Below, piece after piece: positions 57,235 through 64,000 of a stretch of DNA of 64,000 bases (the first letter of the stretch is position 1; each line of letters starts with the position of its first letter). The position numbers and the translations under genes are program-made. This DNA is from Tengunoibacter tsumagoiensis (GTDB lineage Bacteria > Chloroflexota > Ktedonobacteria > Ktedonobacterales > Ktedonobacteraceae). The stretch is taken from the NCBI RefSeq assembly GCF_003967535.1, contig NZ_BIFR01000001.1:4339001-4403000 (forward strand), read 5' to 3'. The notes beneath the pieces were generated by a model that had not been told where the DNA came from, did no database searches, and saw only the letters and a program-made list of their open reading frames with translations.

Positions 57235-57540
57235 AGTGTATCTTTCTAGCGTCTTCTTAACGGCTCTTTTCCTGGGCATTCATTTATAAAAGATTGTAGG
57301 TGAGTAGCAATAAAACTGTCAATAGGATAAGCGCCTTTTCGTCGCAAGATAAGAAAGCTTAAGGGAGCTTTAAAGAATGCTTAGTCTATTTTTAGATCCT
57401 CCAAAAAGTGTATCCTTTATTTAAAAGGCATCCGTATAGTAAATATAACGGAGACGAAGTACAGTTCTCCATTCATAAATCACATTTTCGGAATTAACGT
57501 TTCTTGCTTACATAGAACTGAAAAAAGAAGGAGCAAAGAC
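57235..57540. other. Divergent promoter region
   Basis: About 300 AT-rich bases between the kinase gene and the GlsB-like gene. It should hold both promoters. No repeat or RNA-like structure is evident. Confidence 0.35.
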
Positions 57541-57837
57541 ATGGCTGTTGCAAATTTTATTCTTGCTGACATTAATCTGACTGGTGTCATCTGGTGGCTG
57601 CTCGTAGGCCTGATCGCTGGCGCACTGGCAAGCCTGGTTATGCGTGGTGGTGGTTATGGTATCCTTGGGGACATTGTGGTTGGCCTGATTGGTGCACTGA
57701 TTGGTGGTTTCCTGGTTAGCCTGATTGGCCTCGGCGCAACTGGTTTCTGGACTGAGATTGTGGTTGCATTCATTGGTGCCTGTGTCTTGATTGCTATCCT
57801 GCGCATGGTCTCTGGTAGTGCTCGCCGCCGCATCTAA
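57541..57837 (+). CDS. GlsB/YeaQ/YmgE-family stress membrane protein
   Basis: 98 residues, three predicted membrane helices rich in Gly: GVIWWLLVGLIAGALASLV, then GDIVVGLIGALIGGFLVSLIG, then 'EIVVAFIGACVLIAILRM', ending in RRR. This is the GlsB/YeaQ/YmgE (transglycosylase-associated) family, found in many bacteria and often induced by envelope or osmotic stress; the biochemical role is not known. AAGGAG lies seven bases before the ATG and a strong terminator follows. Confidence 0.92.
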   Translation: MAVANFILADINLTGVIWWLLVGLIAGALASLVMRGGGYGILGDIVVGLIGALIGGFLVSLIGLGATGFWTEIVVAFIGACVLIAILRMVSGSARRRI

Positions 57838-57867
57838 GCCGTCTGCGCATCCATAAAAAATAAACAA

Positions 57868-57909
57868 AAAGCACCAGGGACATCCCATGTGAGATGTCCC
57901 TGGTGCTTT
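57868..57909. terminator. Bidirectional terminator between the GlsB-like and His-rich peptide genes
   Basis: A 17-bp perfect stem (57868-57884 with 57893-57909) and 8-base loop. The minus-strand side continues in T-runs, and the plus-strand side ends in TTT. It serves the convergent genes at 57541 and 57983. Confidence 0.88.
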
Positions 57910-57982
57910 GTTGGTCTACTCCCGATGGACGGATGAGAATCTCCGACTGTCATAAGAGATTCAATCGTGCATCAGCGATAAT

Positions 57983-58315
57983 TTAATGGTGATGTCCGCC
58001 GTGTCCACCGTGGTGGTGCCCACCATGTCCGCCGTGGTGATGTCCACCATGTCCACCGTGATGATGTCCACCATGGTGATGGCCGCCATGTCCACCGTGG
58101 TGATGTCCACCATGATGATGGTAATTGCTATAACTATTATAATAATCGCTGTAATTATTACCATAGCCACAGCCGCCATTGGCTCCCGTCACCTTGTCCA
58201 GATCCTCCTCCGCAATCTCCATCAGACCCAATTCGTCTTTCAGGGTCTCTGATGCGACACTGGGAGTATTATGAGCGAGCGCTTTTTTGATGATGTTGGC
58301 AAAAAGAATGCTCAT
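57983..58315 (-). CDS. His/Gly-rich secreted peptide 1 with double-glycine leader
   Basis: 110 residues. The first 45 form a leader ending EEDLDKVTGA, which fits the double-glycine leader rule exactly (Leu -7, Val -4, Gly -2, Ala -1). Such leaders are cut by C39 peptidases during export. The predicted core of 65 residues starts NGGCGYGNN with its only Cys, runs through an Asn/Tyr/Ser segment, and ends in tandem HHHGGHHHGGHGG units with about 30 His. A longer frame from 58360 is possible. A C39 transporter lies just upstream on the same strand, and a second peptide of the same build lies beyond it. The core should bind Ni, Zn or Cu. Gly/His-rich antimicrobial peptides such as plant shepherins are another analogy. 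No modification enzyme is nearby. Confidence 0.85.
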   Translation of the reverse strand: MSILFANIIKKALAHNTPSVASETLKDELGLMEIAEEDLDKVTGANGGCGYGNNYSDYYNSYSNYHHHGGHHHGGHGGHHHGGHHHGGHGGHHHGGHGGHHHGGHGGHHH

Positions 58316-58336
58316 AAGTTGATCTCGGTCCTTTCT

Positions 58337-58377
58337 TTGTGTACGAAACACAACACGCATCGATAGAGAACTCTATC
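58337..58377 (-). promoter_or_regulatory. Two small dyads upstream of His-rich peptide 1
   Basis: TTGTGT-acgaa-ACACAA (58337-58353) and GATAGAG-aa-CTCTATC (58362-58377) lie 22-62 bases before the peptide start. They could be operators or leader hairpins. A similar pair precedes peptide 2. Confidence 0.45.
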
Positions 58378-58518
58378 TGATAGGCATGATTATATTCGCA
58401 TATCAATTTATGGTCAAACTCCTCTTTTTGAAAGATGTTACATATTTACAATAAATTGTGCTAAAATAATCGCCATATAAGACCTTTCAAAATATAAATA
58501 CTTTCTATACAACTTCTA

Positions 58519-58687
58519 CATGGAGAAATGAGTACCTTGCAGGAAGAGAAACGGCAGAGGAAGGTCTTGGAAAGTGTTTAAGCGTAGTGAAGAGCTTGCG
58601 GAGGGCTCCGGACAGACGGGAAGCCACTTGAAACAGGCTGCTACTGCAAAGCTCTAGCCTCTGGAGTGGAGGAATCACCACTTTCCA
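58519..58687. other. Bounded, fold-rich non-coding element, long form
   Basis: It is delimited by CATGGAGAAA and TCACCACTTTCCA, the same two blocks that bound a 44-bp element upstream of peptide 2. The interior can fold: TGGAAAGTG (58568-58576) pairs with CACTTTCCA (58679-58687), and GAGCTTGC pairs with GCAAAGCTC with one bulge. No open frame is convincing. It may be a structured RNA or a small mobile-element remnant. Confidence 0.5.
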
Positions 58688-58703
58688 GCAAACTTTCGCA
58701 GAC

Positions 58704-58736
58704 AAAAAATTACCCGCTCAATTGAGCGGGTAATTT
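58704..58736 (-). terminator. Rho-independent terminator of the C39 transporter operon
   Basis: A perfect 30-base palindrome (58707-58736, ACCCGCTC/GAGCGGGT core), followed on the minus strand by a six-T run. It begins 37 bases after the transporter stop. Confidence 0.9.
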
Positions 58737-58772
58737 CTGGCCTTCAGGGCTACTGTCCAGGATGGACCAGCA

Positions 58773-61085
58773 TTACACCCGTCGAGCTTCACCTTCTTCT
58801 AACTGGCTGTAAATCAATTGAGCATAATACCCATTCATCGCCAGCAGTTCTTCATGGCTCCCTTGCTCTATGATAGAACCTTGATCCAACACAATGATAT
58901 GATCTGCATAGCGAACCGTACTCAGACGATGGGCGATGAGAATCTGGGTGCAGGGGAGCTGTTTAAGGTTCTGCTCCACTGTCTTTTCAGTTAAGACATC
59001 CAGGGCGCTGGTTGCTTCATCCAACAAGAGGATACGGGGTTTATGGGCAATGGCTCGTGCAATTGCCAGCCGTTGACGCTGCCCACCTGAGAGGGCATTC
59101 CCATTCTCGGAGACATAGGTCTCATAGCCCATCGGCATCTGAAGAATATCTTCATGAAGCTCGGCCAATTGGGCTGCGTGCATAACCTCCTCCATAGGGA
59201 GATCGGGATTGCTGAAGGCGATATTATGGCGCACTGAGCCACTAAAAATGTGCGCATTCTGGGTCACCGTCCCAAATTGGTTGCGTACTGCTTGATAATC
59301 CATCCCCGCAAGAGGGATACCATCATACAAAATCGTACCTGCTGTCGGTAAATTAATGCCCAAGAGTAAACTCCCAAGAGTTGTCTTGCCAGAGCCAGTA
59401 CGCCCCACCAGGGCGATCCTCTGACCAGGCTGAATAGTCAATGTAATCTTAGAGAGGACATTAGGAAGCTGTGAATCATAGGTAAAATCGACATCTTGCA
59501 ATTGAATCTGACCACTCAATTGAGGTGGTGCGGCCACCTCATGAAGATCTTGTTCTGTCTCAGTCTCCATCACATCAGCAAGACGGATCAGGTGGGAACG
59601 CACCGTCTGAAGCTGTTGCCCACTACTCACAAGTGAACTGAGAGGCGCCAGAAAAGAGCCCGCGAGAGCATTTAAGGCGAGCATTGTGCCAAGCTCGATA
59701 CTCCCATTCAAAACCTGTATCGTTCCAATCCACAAAAAGACCAGCGGCGCAAGAGCCTGAAGGGTTGAGATAATAATTCCAATCGAAGAAGAGAAAAAAC
59801 TCAAACGCACAGAGACATTCAACTGCTCGACATAGAGATTCGACCATTGCTGAAAAGCTCGCTGCTCAGCCCCCGCCGCTTTCAGCGTCTCTATCCCTGC
59901 CAGCATCTCTGCTACATTCCCCTGCGTCTTCCCCCCTGCCTCCAGTTCCCGGCTAATCAGATGGCGAATAGGAGCATTTGTCACAACCAGAAGGATAACC
60001 TGCAAACAACCAATAATCACTACCGCTGTACCAAACATCCAGGACTGCGAGAGCAGGATAAACAGGTACAAAACAACAAGGCTCCCATCCAGAATGGTTG
60101 AGACTAACTGATTACTGACAACATTTCTGATCACTGTATTGCTCGACACACGCGCAAGAATATCTCCACTGGAACGCTGTTGAAAATACCGCTGAGGCAA
60201 CATTAACAGATGATCAAAAAAATTTGCGCTCATTGAGAGGTCAATCCGCGTCTGTAAGGAGATTAAGAGTGTTGAGCGTAGAAAGAGAATAACGGTCTCC
60301 CCAGCCAGGACGATCAGCATACCAAGCCCCAACAATGTGAGAACCGAATACATCTGATGAGGGATAATCTGATCAACAATAATCTTAGTAAAGAGTGGAA
60401 ACGTCAACCCAAGCACTTGTAGGAGTAACGAGGCGAGGAGAATCTGGACTAACATCCAGGGAGCTTGCTTGACGTACTGTATGATATACGATCGAAGTGT
60501 CAGAACACGCGGTCGCCCTTTCTGGGAAAAGTGCTCACCTGGTTCTAACAGCAGCATCACGCCAGTAAAGCCCTGGTTAAACTCTTCTGGACTTAACCGT
60601 CTCCGACCAAGAGCTGGATCAACGACATCCACATACTGCGGAGTCCAATGCTCAATAACAAGAAAGTGATTAAACTCCCAATGCGCAATCGCAGGAAGAG
60701 GCGCAAAACGAAGGTCAGTATTTTGCACCGAGAGTGCTCGCACACGCAGTCCGTAATGACGCGCCGTTTGCACAATCGCACGAGCTGTCAGACCATCACG
60801 CCCAATTGTATGATGATTACGAATCTCAGTAATATCCGTTTTTCGACCATAATAGCACAAAATCATTGCCAGACAGGCAGCACCACATTCAACGGCCGTC
60901 ATCTGCAAAACCTGGGGCACACGACGATGAAATCCTCCGGGCCAATGAGAAAATCGAGACCAGAGCTTTGAACGATGACCGCTTGATGGCGGAGTGACTG
61001 ACGACGCACCCCCCGGTGGAGATTCACAGGAATCTGAGCAGGAATCTGAAGGAGTAGGCCTGGATTGTTTTTGTAAATCTTCCAT
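58773..61085 (-). CDS. Peptidase-containing ABC transporter (C39 PCAT) for double-glycine peptides
   Basis: 770 residues. After about 50 disordered residues comes a C39 peptidase domain (about 55-185). It has the catalytic Cys67 in TAVECGAACLAM, the His in NHFLVIEHW and the Asp in VVDPALGRR. The membrane domain (about 200-490) has six helices. The ATPase domain (about 525-770) has Walker A GRTGSGKTT, signature LSGGQRQRLAIARAI, Walker B ILLLDEATSALD and the HRLST H-loop. Such proteins cut the leader after Gly-Gly/Ala and export the peptide. The likely cargo is the two His/Gly-rich peptides on either side. The start is three bases after the accessory gene's stop. All catalytic residues appear intact. 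Confidence 0.94.
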   Translation of the reverse strand: MEDLQKQSRPTPSDSCSDSCESPPGGASSVTPPSSGHRSKLWSRFSHWPGGFHRRVPQVLQMTAVECGAACLAMILCYYGRKTDITEIRNHHTIGRDGLTARAIVQTARHYGLRVRALSVQNTDLRFAPLPAIAHWEFNHFLVIEHWTPQYVDVVDPALGRRRLSPEEFNQGFTGVMLLLEPGEHFSQKGRPRVLTLRSYIIQYVKQAPWMLVQILLASLLLQVLGLTFPLFTKIIVDQIIPHQMYSVLTLLGLGMLIVLAGETVILFLRSTLLISLQTRIDLSMSANFFDHLLMLPQRYFQQRSSGDILARVSSNTVIRNVVSNQLVSTILDGSLVVLYLFILLSQSWMFGTAVVIIGCLQVILLVVTNAPIRHLISRELEAGGKTQGNVAEMLAGIETLKAAGAEQRAFQQWSNLYVEQLNVSVRLSFFSSSIGIIISTLQALAPLVFLWIGTIQVLNGSIELGTMLALNALAGSFLAPLSSLVSSGQQLQTVRSHLIRLADVMETETEQDLHEVAAPPQLSGQIQLQDVDFTYDSQLPNVLSKITLTIQPGQRIALVGRTGSGKTTLGSLLLGINLPTAGTILYDGIPLAGMDYQAVRNQFGTVTQNAHIFSGSVRHNIAFSNPDLPMEEVMHAAQLAELHEDILQMPMGYETYVSENGNALSGGQRQRLAIARAIAHKPRILLLDEATSALDVLTEKTVEQNLKQLPCTQILIAHRLSTVRYADHIIVLDQGSIIEQGSHEELLAMNGYYAQLIYSQLEEGEARRV

Positions 61086-61088
61086 TGT

Positions 61089-61682
61089 CTATCTTCCAAT
61101 CAACTGATTGATTTCAGGGAGTAACGAAAGGACGTTCTGTTCACCAACCTGGACCTGCGCCTTGACCTGGCTCCCCACATACGCATGAGTTGAAAGAGGC
61201 TTCTGCGGCTGCACTAGAAGCGTGACAACAGGTTGTTGGAGGCTCTGAGCCTCATTGGAGGAGAGATGATAGCGTTTCTGGGCTTCGACCGGACCCAGGA
61301 CCTCAGATGTCACCTCTCTCACTGTTGCCAACATATGAGTGTTGTCTGCTCCAATCTGAATCTCTACACGCTCGCCAGGATGCAAACGCGAAGCATAGGC
61401 CGATGGCACAAAAAGCCGGAATTTTGCTGTTTCGGATGCCCTGGATGTTTCAGATGCCCCTGTCACTGACGTTGTTGATTGTTCAATCAGACCTGTTGCA
61501 GCCACATACTGAGGAACCTTACTTTCCCATGCAATCACAAGGGCCAGTACGCACAGTCCAAATAAGATCCATGTGCAGATGAAAAAGGGTGGGGTAATCA
61601 GACGCGGTAATACATCCCTCTCTTTCTTCTGCATGTAGTATTTCAAGGCTTGTTCACGAAAAAGCTGACGTTGTGCTGGCAT
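61089..61682 (-). CDS. Short HlyD-like accessory protein of the C39 transporter
   Basis: 197 residues. A cytoplasmic N-terminus of about 35 residues, one membrane helix (FFICTWILFGLCVLALVIAW) and a beta-rich extracellular part (KFRLFVPSAYASRLHPGERVEIQIG, then 'VVTLLVQPQKPL') match the barrel domain of HlyD-type adaptors. The long coiled-coil hairpin is missing, as expected in a cell with no outer membrane partner. It should assist the downstream ABC transporter. GTG at 61691 is in frame but lies in the AGAGAGGTG site; the ATG at 61682 is eight bases after GAGAGG. The transporter gene begins three bases after its stop. Confidence 0.87.
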   Translation of the reverse strand: MPAQRQLFREQALKYYMQKKERDVLPRLITPPFFICTWILFGLCVLALVIAWESKVPQYVAATGLIEQSTTSVTGASETSRASETAKFRLFVPSAYASRLHPGERVEIQIGADNTHMLATVREVTSEVLGPVEAQKRYHLSSNEAQSLQQPVVTLLVQPQKPLSTHAYVGSQVKAQVQVGEQNVLSLLPEINQLIGR

Positions 61683-61927
61683 CTTTGACACCTCTCTCTA
61701 ACGGAGGCTGGCTTTCTCTTGTCATCCTCACCCCTTCAAAGGAAGGAGAGACATAGAGAAAAAGCTTCCCTGCTTTCATCTGAGAATGAAGGTAGTAAAC
61801 AACTACGTTCTTTCCCGTGGTAAGTGCCCTCAAGATCTGGATAATGGTTTTCTCGATAAGAGACTTGATTCTGTGCCTGCTCCACCCTTCTCTCTTTTAG
61901 GAGCACAACAGGTGAAGCAAGCACAGT

Positions 61928-61958
61928 TACTGTTAGAGCACAAGAGGCTCTAACAGTA
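61928..61958 (-). terminator. Intercistronic hairpin between peptide 2 and transporter genes
   Basis: A 12-bp perfect stem (61928-61939 with 61947-61958), 7-base loop and no T-run. It starts seven bases after the peptide stop. This arrangement commonly lets most transcripts stop or be protected after the peptide gene while some read on into the export genes. Confidence 0.7.
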
Positions 61959-61964
61959 CACTCA

Positions 61965-62288
61965 CTAGTGACCGTGTCCGTGGCCACCATGACCGCCATG
62001 ACCGCCATGATGATGTCCACCATGACCACCGTGGTGATGTCCACCATGACCACCATGATGATGTCCACCATGACCACCATGATGATGTCCATTACCACCA
62101 TTATTATTATTGTCGTTGCCGTTACCACCGTTATTGAAGTAATCGTAATATCCGGAATTATCGTAGTTATTGAAGTTATCGTAGTTATTTCCGTTGTTAC
62201 AATTACCACCAACAACGATCATCAGTTCGTCATCGGTTAACTCAATGACACTGGCCAGCTCTGCGAGCTCGAAAGTATGTAAACTCAT
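61965..62288 (-). CDS. His/Gly-rich secreted peptide 2 with double-glycine leader
   Basis: 107 residues. A leader of 28 residues (MSLHTFELAELASVIELTDD then ELMIVVGG) matches the double-glycine rule: Glu -8, Leu -7, Val -4, Gly -2, Gly -1. The core of 79 residues begins NCNNGNNYDNFNNYDN with its only Cys at position 2. An Asn/Gly/Tyr segment follows, then HHHGGHGG repeats ending GHGHGH. AAAGGA lies about eleven bases before the ATG at 62288; an alternative start at 62315 has no better support. It is the first gene before the accessory and C39 transporter genes on the same strand, and the probable main cargo. The shared layout with peptide 1 (leader, single early Cys, Asn/Tyr region, His/Gly tail) indicates a family. 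Confidence 0.88.
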   Translation of the reverse strand: MSLHTFELAELASVIELTDDELMIVVGGNCNNGNNYDNFNNYDNSGYYDYFNNGGNGNDNNNNGGNGHHHGGHGGHHHGGHGGHHHGGHGGHHHGGHGGHGGHGHGH

Positions 62289-62335
62289 GGGATAAGTGTC
62301 CTTTCTTGATAACACACGGTTCTTTTTTCATCTGA

Positions 62336-62385
62336 TGTTTCGGTTGTTCCGAAACAGCGAGCTACGAGATCGAGAATCGTTCTCG
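62336..62385 (-). promoter_or_regulatory. Two dyads upstream of His-rich peptide 2
   Basis: TGTTTCGG-ttgtt-CCGAAACA (62336-62356) and CGAGAA-tcg-TTCTCG (62371-62385) lie 48-97 bases before the peptide start. They are candidate operators or leader hairpins. Confidence 0.5.
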
Positions 62386-62525
62386 CTAGTGATAATTTAC
62401 TGAATAACCTTACGCCGGTCAAGCACAACATTTATAAATAATGGAATATTTTCACTATTTTTGTAGGTGATAATATCTGCTTTTTTTCTTTCTTGGACTC
62501 CTGGCGCTTCTGTAAACGGCTAATG

Positions 62526-62569
62526 CATGGAGAAAAGAACACCATTGGAGGTTTTCTCACCACTTTCCA
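62526..62569. other. Bounded non-coding element, short form
   Basis: Same end blocks (CATGGAGAAA and TCACCACTTTCCA) as the element at 58519-58687, but only 44 bp long. Internal GAGAAAA and TTTTCTC can pair. It lies in the 440-base gap between peptide 2 and the release-factor-like gene, which otherwise shows only AT-rich sequence and the dyads near the peptide. Confidence 0.5.
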
Positions 62570-62730
62570 TTGATCGCTAAAATGGTTGGTATGGTTCTGC
62601 TCTGGCCTATCAGTTGCCTCTCTTGCATCTTTTTCTAGAGACTTGTTTCGTCAGCGTTTTCCAGGTATGATGAGGATGAGGAAGGTTGGCTTCCTTCTGT
62701 CCACTATCCCTCAAGCTGGAGATATACTGT

Positions 62731-63078
62731 ATGACGGATCTCTATGCAGTCGATCGAGAGTCTTTAGAGCGTGACTGCACACTTGAATTTTTTATTGCGG
62801 GCGGCCCGGGCGGTCAGCATCGCAATAAAGTAGAGACAGGCGTTCGTCTGACCCACCGCCCCAGTGGTCAGGTGATTACAGCAACCGAACGTCGCTCACA
62901 ACATGCCAATCGCGAAGCCGCTTATGAGCGTATGGCTACGCGTCTGATCGCTCGTCAATATGTACCAACGCCACGCACAAACACGCGACCGACTCTGGCA
63001 AGTCGCGAACGTCATCGCGTAGCTAAACAGCGCACTGCAAACGTAAAAAAGATGCGCCAATCGCCTGTTCATGAGTAA
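62731..63078 (+). CDS. Stand-alone GGQ-domain release-factor-like protein (possible ribosome rescue)
   Basis: 115 residues comprising only the catalytic domain of class I release factors: 'FIAGGPGGQHRNKVETGVRL' with the GGQ tripeptide that triggers peptidyl-tRNA hydrolysis, followed by 'HRPSGQVITATERRSQHANREAA' and a basic tail (RERHRVAKQRTANVKKMR). Codon-recognition domains are absent. Such short proteins (ArfB/YaeJ, C12orf65 and RF-H relatives) free stalled ribosomes, with the basic tail entering the mRNA channel. An in-frame start at 62686 exists, but GGAG nine bases before the ATG at 62731 fits better. It is probably monocistronic, as a terminator-like hairpin follows. Confidence 0.9.
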   Translation: MTDLYAVDRESLERDCTLEFFIAGGPGGQHRNKVETGVRLTHRPSGQVITATERRSQHANREAAYERMATRLIARQYVPTPRTNTRPTLASRERHRVAKQRTANVKKMRQSPVHE

Positions 63079-63136
63079 GGAGGAACAAATGAGTAGCTAT
63101 CGTCCCTGCTTTTACCATCTGCCTTTACCCTTATCA

Positions 63137-63192
63137 GGAGCGTTGATCGCCCTCTTCCGAGCGACAACGCTCCCACCTTTTTCTCTCTCGTA
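63137..63192 (+). terminator. Probable terminator after the release-factor-like gene
   Basis: GGAGCGTTG (63137-63145) pairs with CAACGCTCC (63175-63183), continued inward by TCGC/GCGA after one bulge. A T-run follows at about 63188-63192. Confidence 0.7.
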
Positions 63193-63373
63193 GCTGCTTC
63201 TCGCCTATTCCTCTGACTCCCTTTTTGCTCCAGCTCCAGCTATCCTTCGCCGAACCAAACACAATAGTGCCTTGTATATTTTTTACCAAAAACCAGACAA
63301 GAACTTTTCTCGTATTTCAAGTAATCTAGTGGTAGATAAAAACGCCATATTTTTAACTCACTTAGGAGAATAT

Positions 63374-64000
63374 ATGAAAAATTTACGCCGTGTTGGAAGA
63401 GATATGCAGGGCACGCGCTCTTCTCTGTTTGGAACACATACCCATATTCAATGGCTCCTCTTCTGGGGTCTGGCGCTTCTGATAAGTAGTTGTAGCGGAC
63501 GAGCAGGAGAGCCATCTGCACAGAAAACGCCGGTACCAACGCTTCTCCCCATGAGAACGGTGATGGCAACGGATATTCATTCTGACTGGCCTACGTACCA
63601 TCAAAATCCAACCCGAACTGGCTACGTCACTGGTGTATCAGCTCCTCAACGGCTCACAAAGGATTGGATGGCCACATTAGATGGAGCCGTTTATGCTGAA
63701 CCGTTAGCAGTGAGTGGGAAACTCCTCGTCGCAACAGAATCTAATAGCCTTTATGCTCTTGATTCGACGACAGGTACTGTGCTCTGGAAAACTACTGTGG
63801 GGGCGCCCGTTGCTCAATCCACACTCCCCTGTGGGGATATTGATCCGCTCGGCATCACAGGGACGCCAGTCTATGATGATGCAACCGGGCTGCTTTTCGC
63901 TGTCGCTGAGGTCAACGGGCCTAAACATATTCTTGTGGCAGTAGATATACAGACAGGACAGATCCGTTTTCAGCGTTCGGTTGATACGCCGGGAATGAAC
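63374..64000 (+). CDS. PQQ-like beta-propeller lipoprotein, 3'-truncated by window edge
   Basis: An ATG at 63374, with TAGGAG five bases upstream, opens a frame with no stop to the end of the window (209 codons seen). The start has a positively charged segment, a hydrophobic stretch and the lipobox-like LISSCSG at about residues 40-46, so it is a probable lipoprotein. A Pro/Thr-rich linker leads to the propeller. It opens with DWPTYHQNPTRTGY and continues with blades of the PQQ-like/BamB-like type (GKLLVATESNSLYALDSTTG, 'TVLWKTTVG', then 'HILVAVDIQTG'). Such extracellular propellers bind ligands or cofactors. Without the C-terminal part the function stays open. Confidence 0.85.
   Translation, partial: MKNLRRVGRDMQGTRSSLFGTHTHIQWLLFWGLALLISSCSGRAGEPSAQKTPVPTLLPMRTVMATDIHSDWPTYHQNPTRTGYVTGVSAPQRLTKDWMATLDGAVYAEPLAVSGKLLVATESNSLYALDSTTGTVLWKTTVGAPVAQSTLPCGDIDPLGITGTPVYDDATGLLFAVAEVNGPKHILVAVDIQTGQIRFQRSVDTPGMN

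Noticed and set aside
57961-58252. Met/Val/Thr-rich frames over the His/Gly repeats of peptide 1 (the same occurs at 61736-62240 for peptide 2)
   Set aside because: Repeat shadows; only the His/Gly frame has a leader peptide matching the C39 rule.
58505-58705. 66-codon minus-strand frame within the fold-rich element
   Set aside because: No start context, and the sequence is better explained by nested inverted repeats.

Overview
The window has the gene content of a chromosome from a Gram-positive-like member of the Chloroflexota, most likely a Ktedonobacteria (Dictyobacter/Ktedonobacter type). This is inference from gene families: a WD40-repeat Ser/Thr kinase, a PknG-like kinase with zinc ribbons and TPRs, a BldC-like small HTH protein, a tricorn protease, Tat-plus-lipobox sugar-binding proteins, and secreted Pro/Thr-linker and beta-propeller proteins. 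Base composition looks moderate and even, and I see no rRNA, tRNA, CRISPR array or transposase gene.

Layout. 1-5.1 kb: the 3' end of a GH35-type beta-galactosidase gene, then two exported repeat proteins (a Pro/Thr-linker plus Vgb-like propeller, and a Tat-exported repeat protein). 5.2-11.3 kb: a urease cluster in the unusual order ureF-ureD-ureA-ureB-(GNAT)-ureC-ureG with no ureE; UreG ends in a histidine-rich tail. 11.4-18 kb: an ankyrin-repeat protein, an AraC regulator beside an acyl-CoA dehydrogenase-like gene, an orphan UgpC/MsmK-type ATPase, an M20 peptidase and small unknowns. 18.5-21.6 kb: an ABC-2 exporter in which two paralogous permeases flank one ATPase. 21.6-26.3 kb: a sugar ABC importer (binding protein, two permeases, no ATPase) with a Gfo/Idh/MocA dehydrogenase; the orphan ATPase at 15.1 kb could serve it. 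26.8-28.7 kb: htpG. 28.86-29.6 kb: a non-coding tandem array of 193-bp fold-back units.

29.7-35 kb: a PknG-like kinase, a VWA protein and a four-helix-TM sensor-like protein, probably one operon. 35.2-47 kb: an orphan HlyD adaptor, a BldC-like HTH, an aminotransferase, DhaK, a zinc-ribbon/TM/BACON-repeat protein with a helical partner, an old yellow enzyme (NamA/YqjM type), a DnaJ/zinc-ribbon protein and a general-stress-like protein. 47.5-57.8 kb: a tricorn protease with its catalytic residues intact, a small membrane protein whose ribosome-binding site is locked in a hairpin, a sedolisin-type (S53) peptidase without the usual propeptide, a large glycosidase-like protein, the WD40 kinase and a GlsB/YeaQ-type membrane protein.

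57.9-62.6 kb is the most interesting part. Two small genes encode peptides with textbook double-glycine leaders followed by cores with a single early Cys, an Asn/Tyr/Gly segment and long His/Gly repeats. They bracket a C39-peptidase ABC transporter and a HlyD-like accessory protein. I read this as a dedicated processing and export system for secreted His/Gly-rich, probably metal-binding or antimicrobial, peptides. No modification enzyme is present. The window ends with a stand-alone GGQ release-factor-like protein and the start of a PQQ-like propeller lipoprotein.
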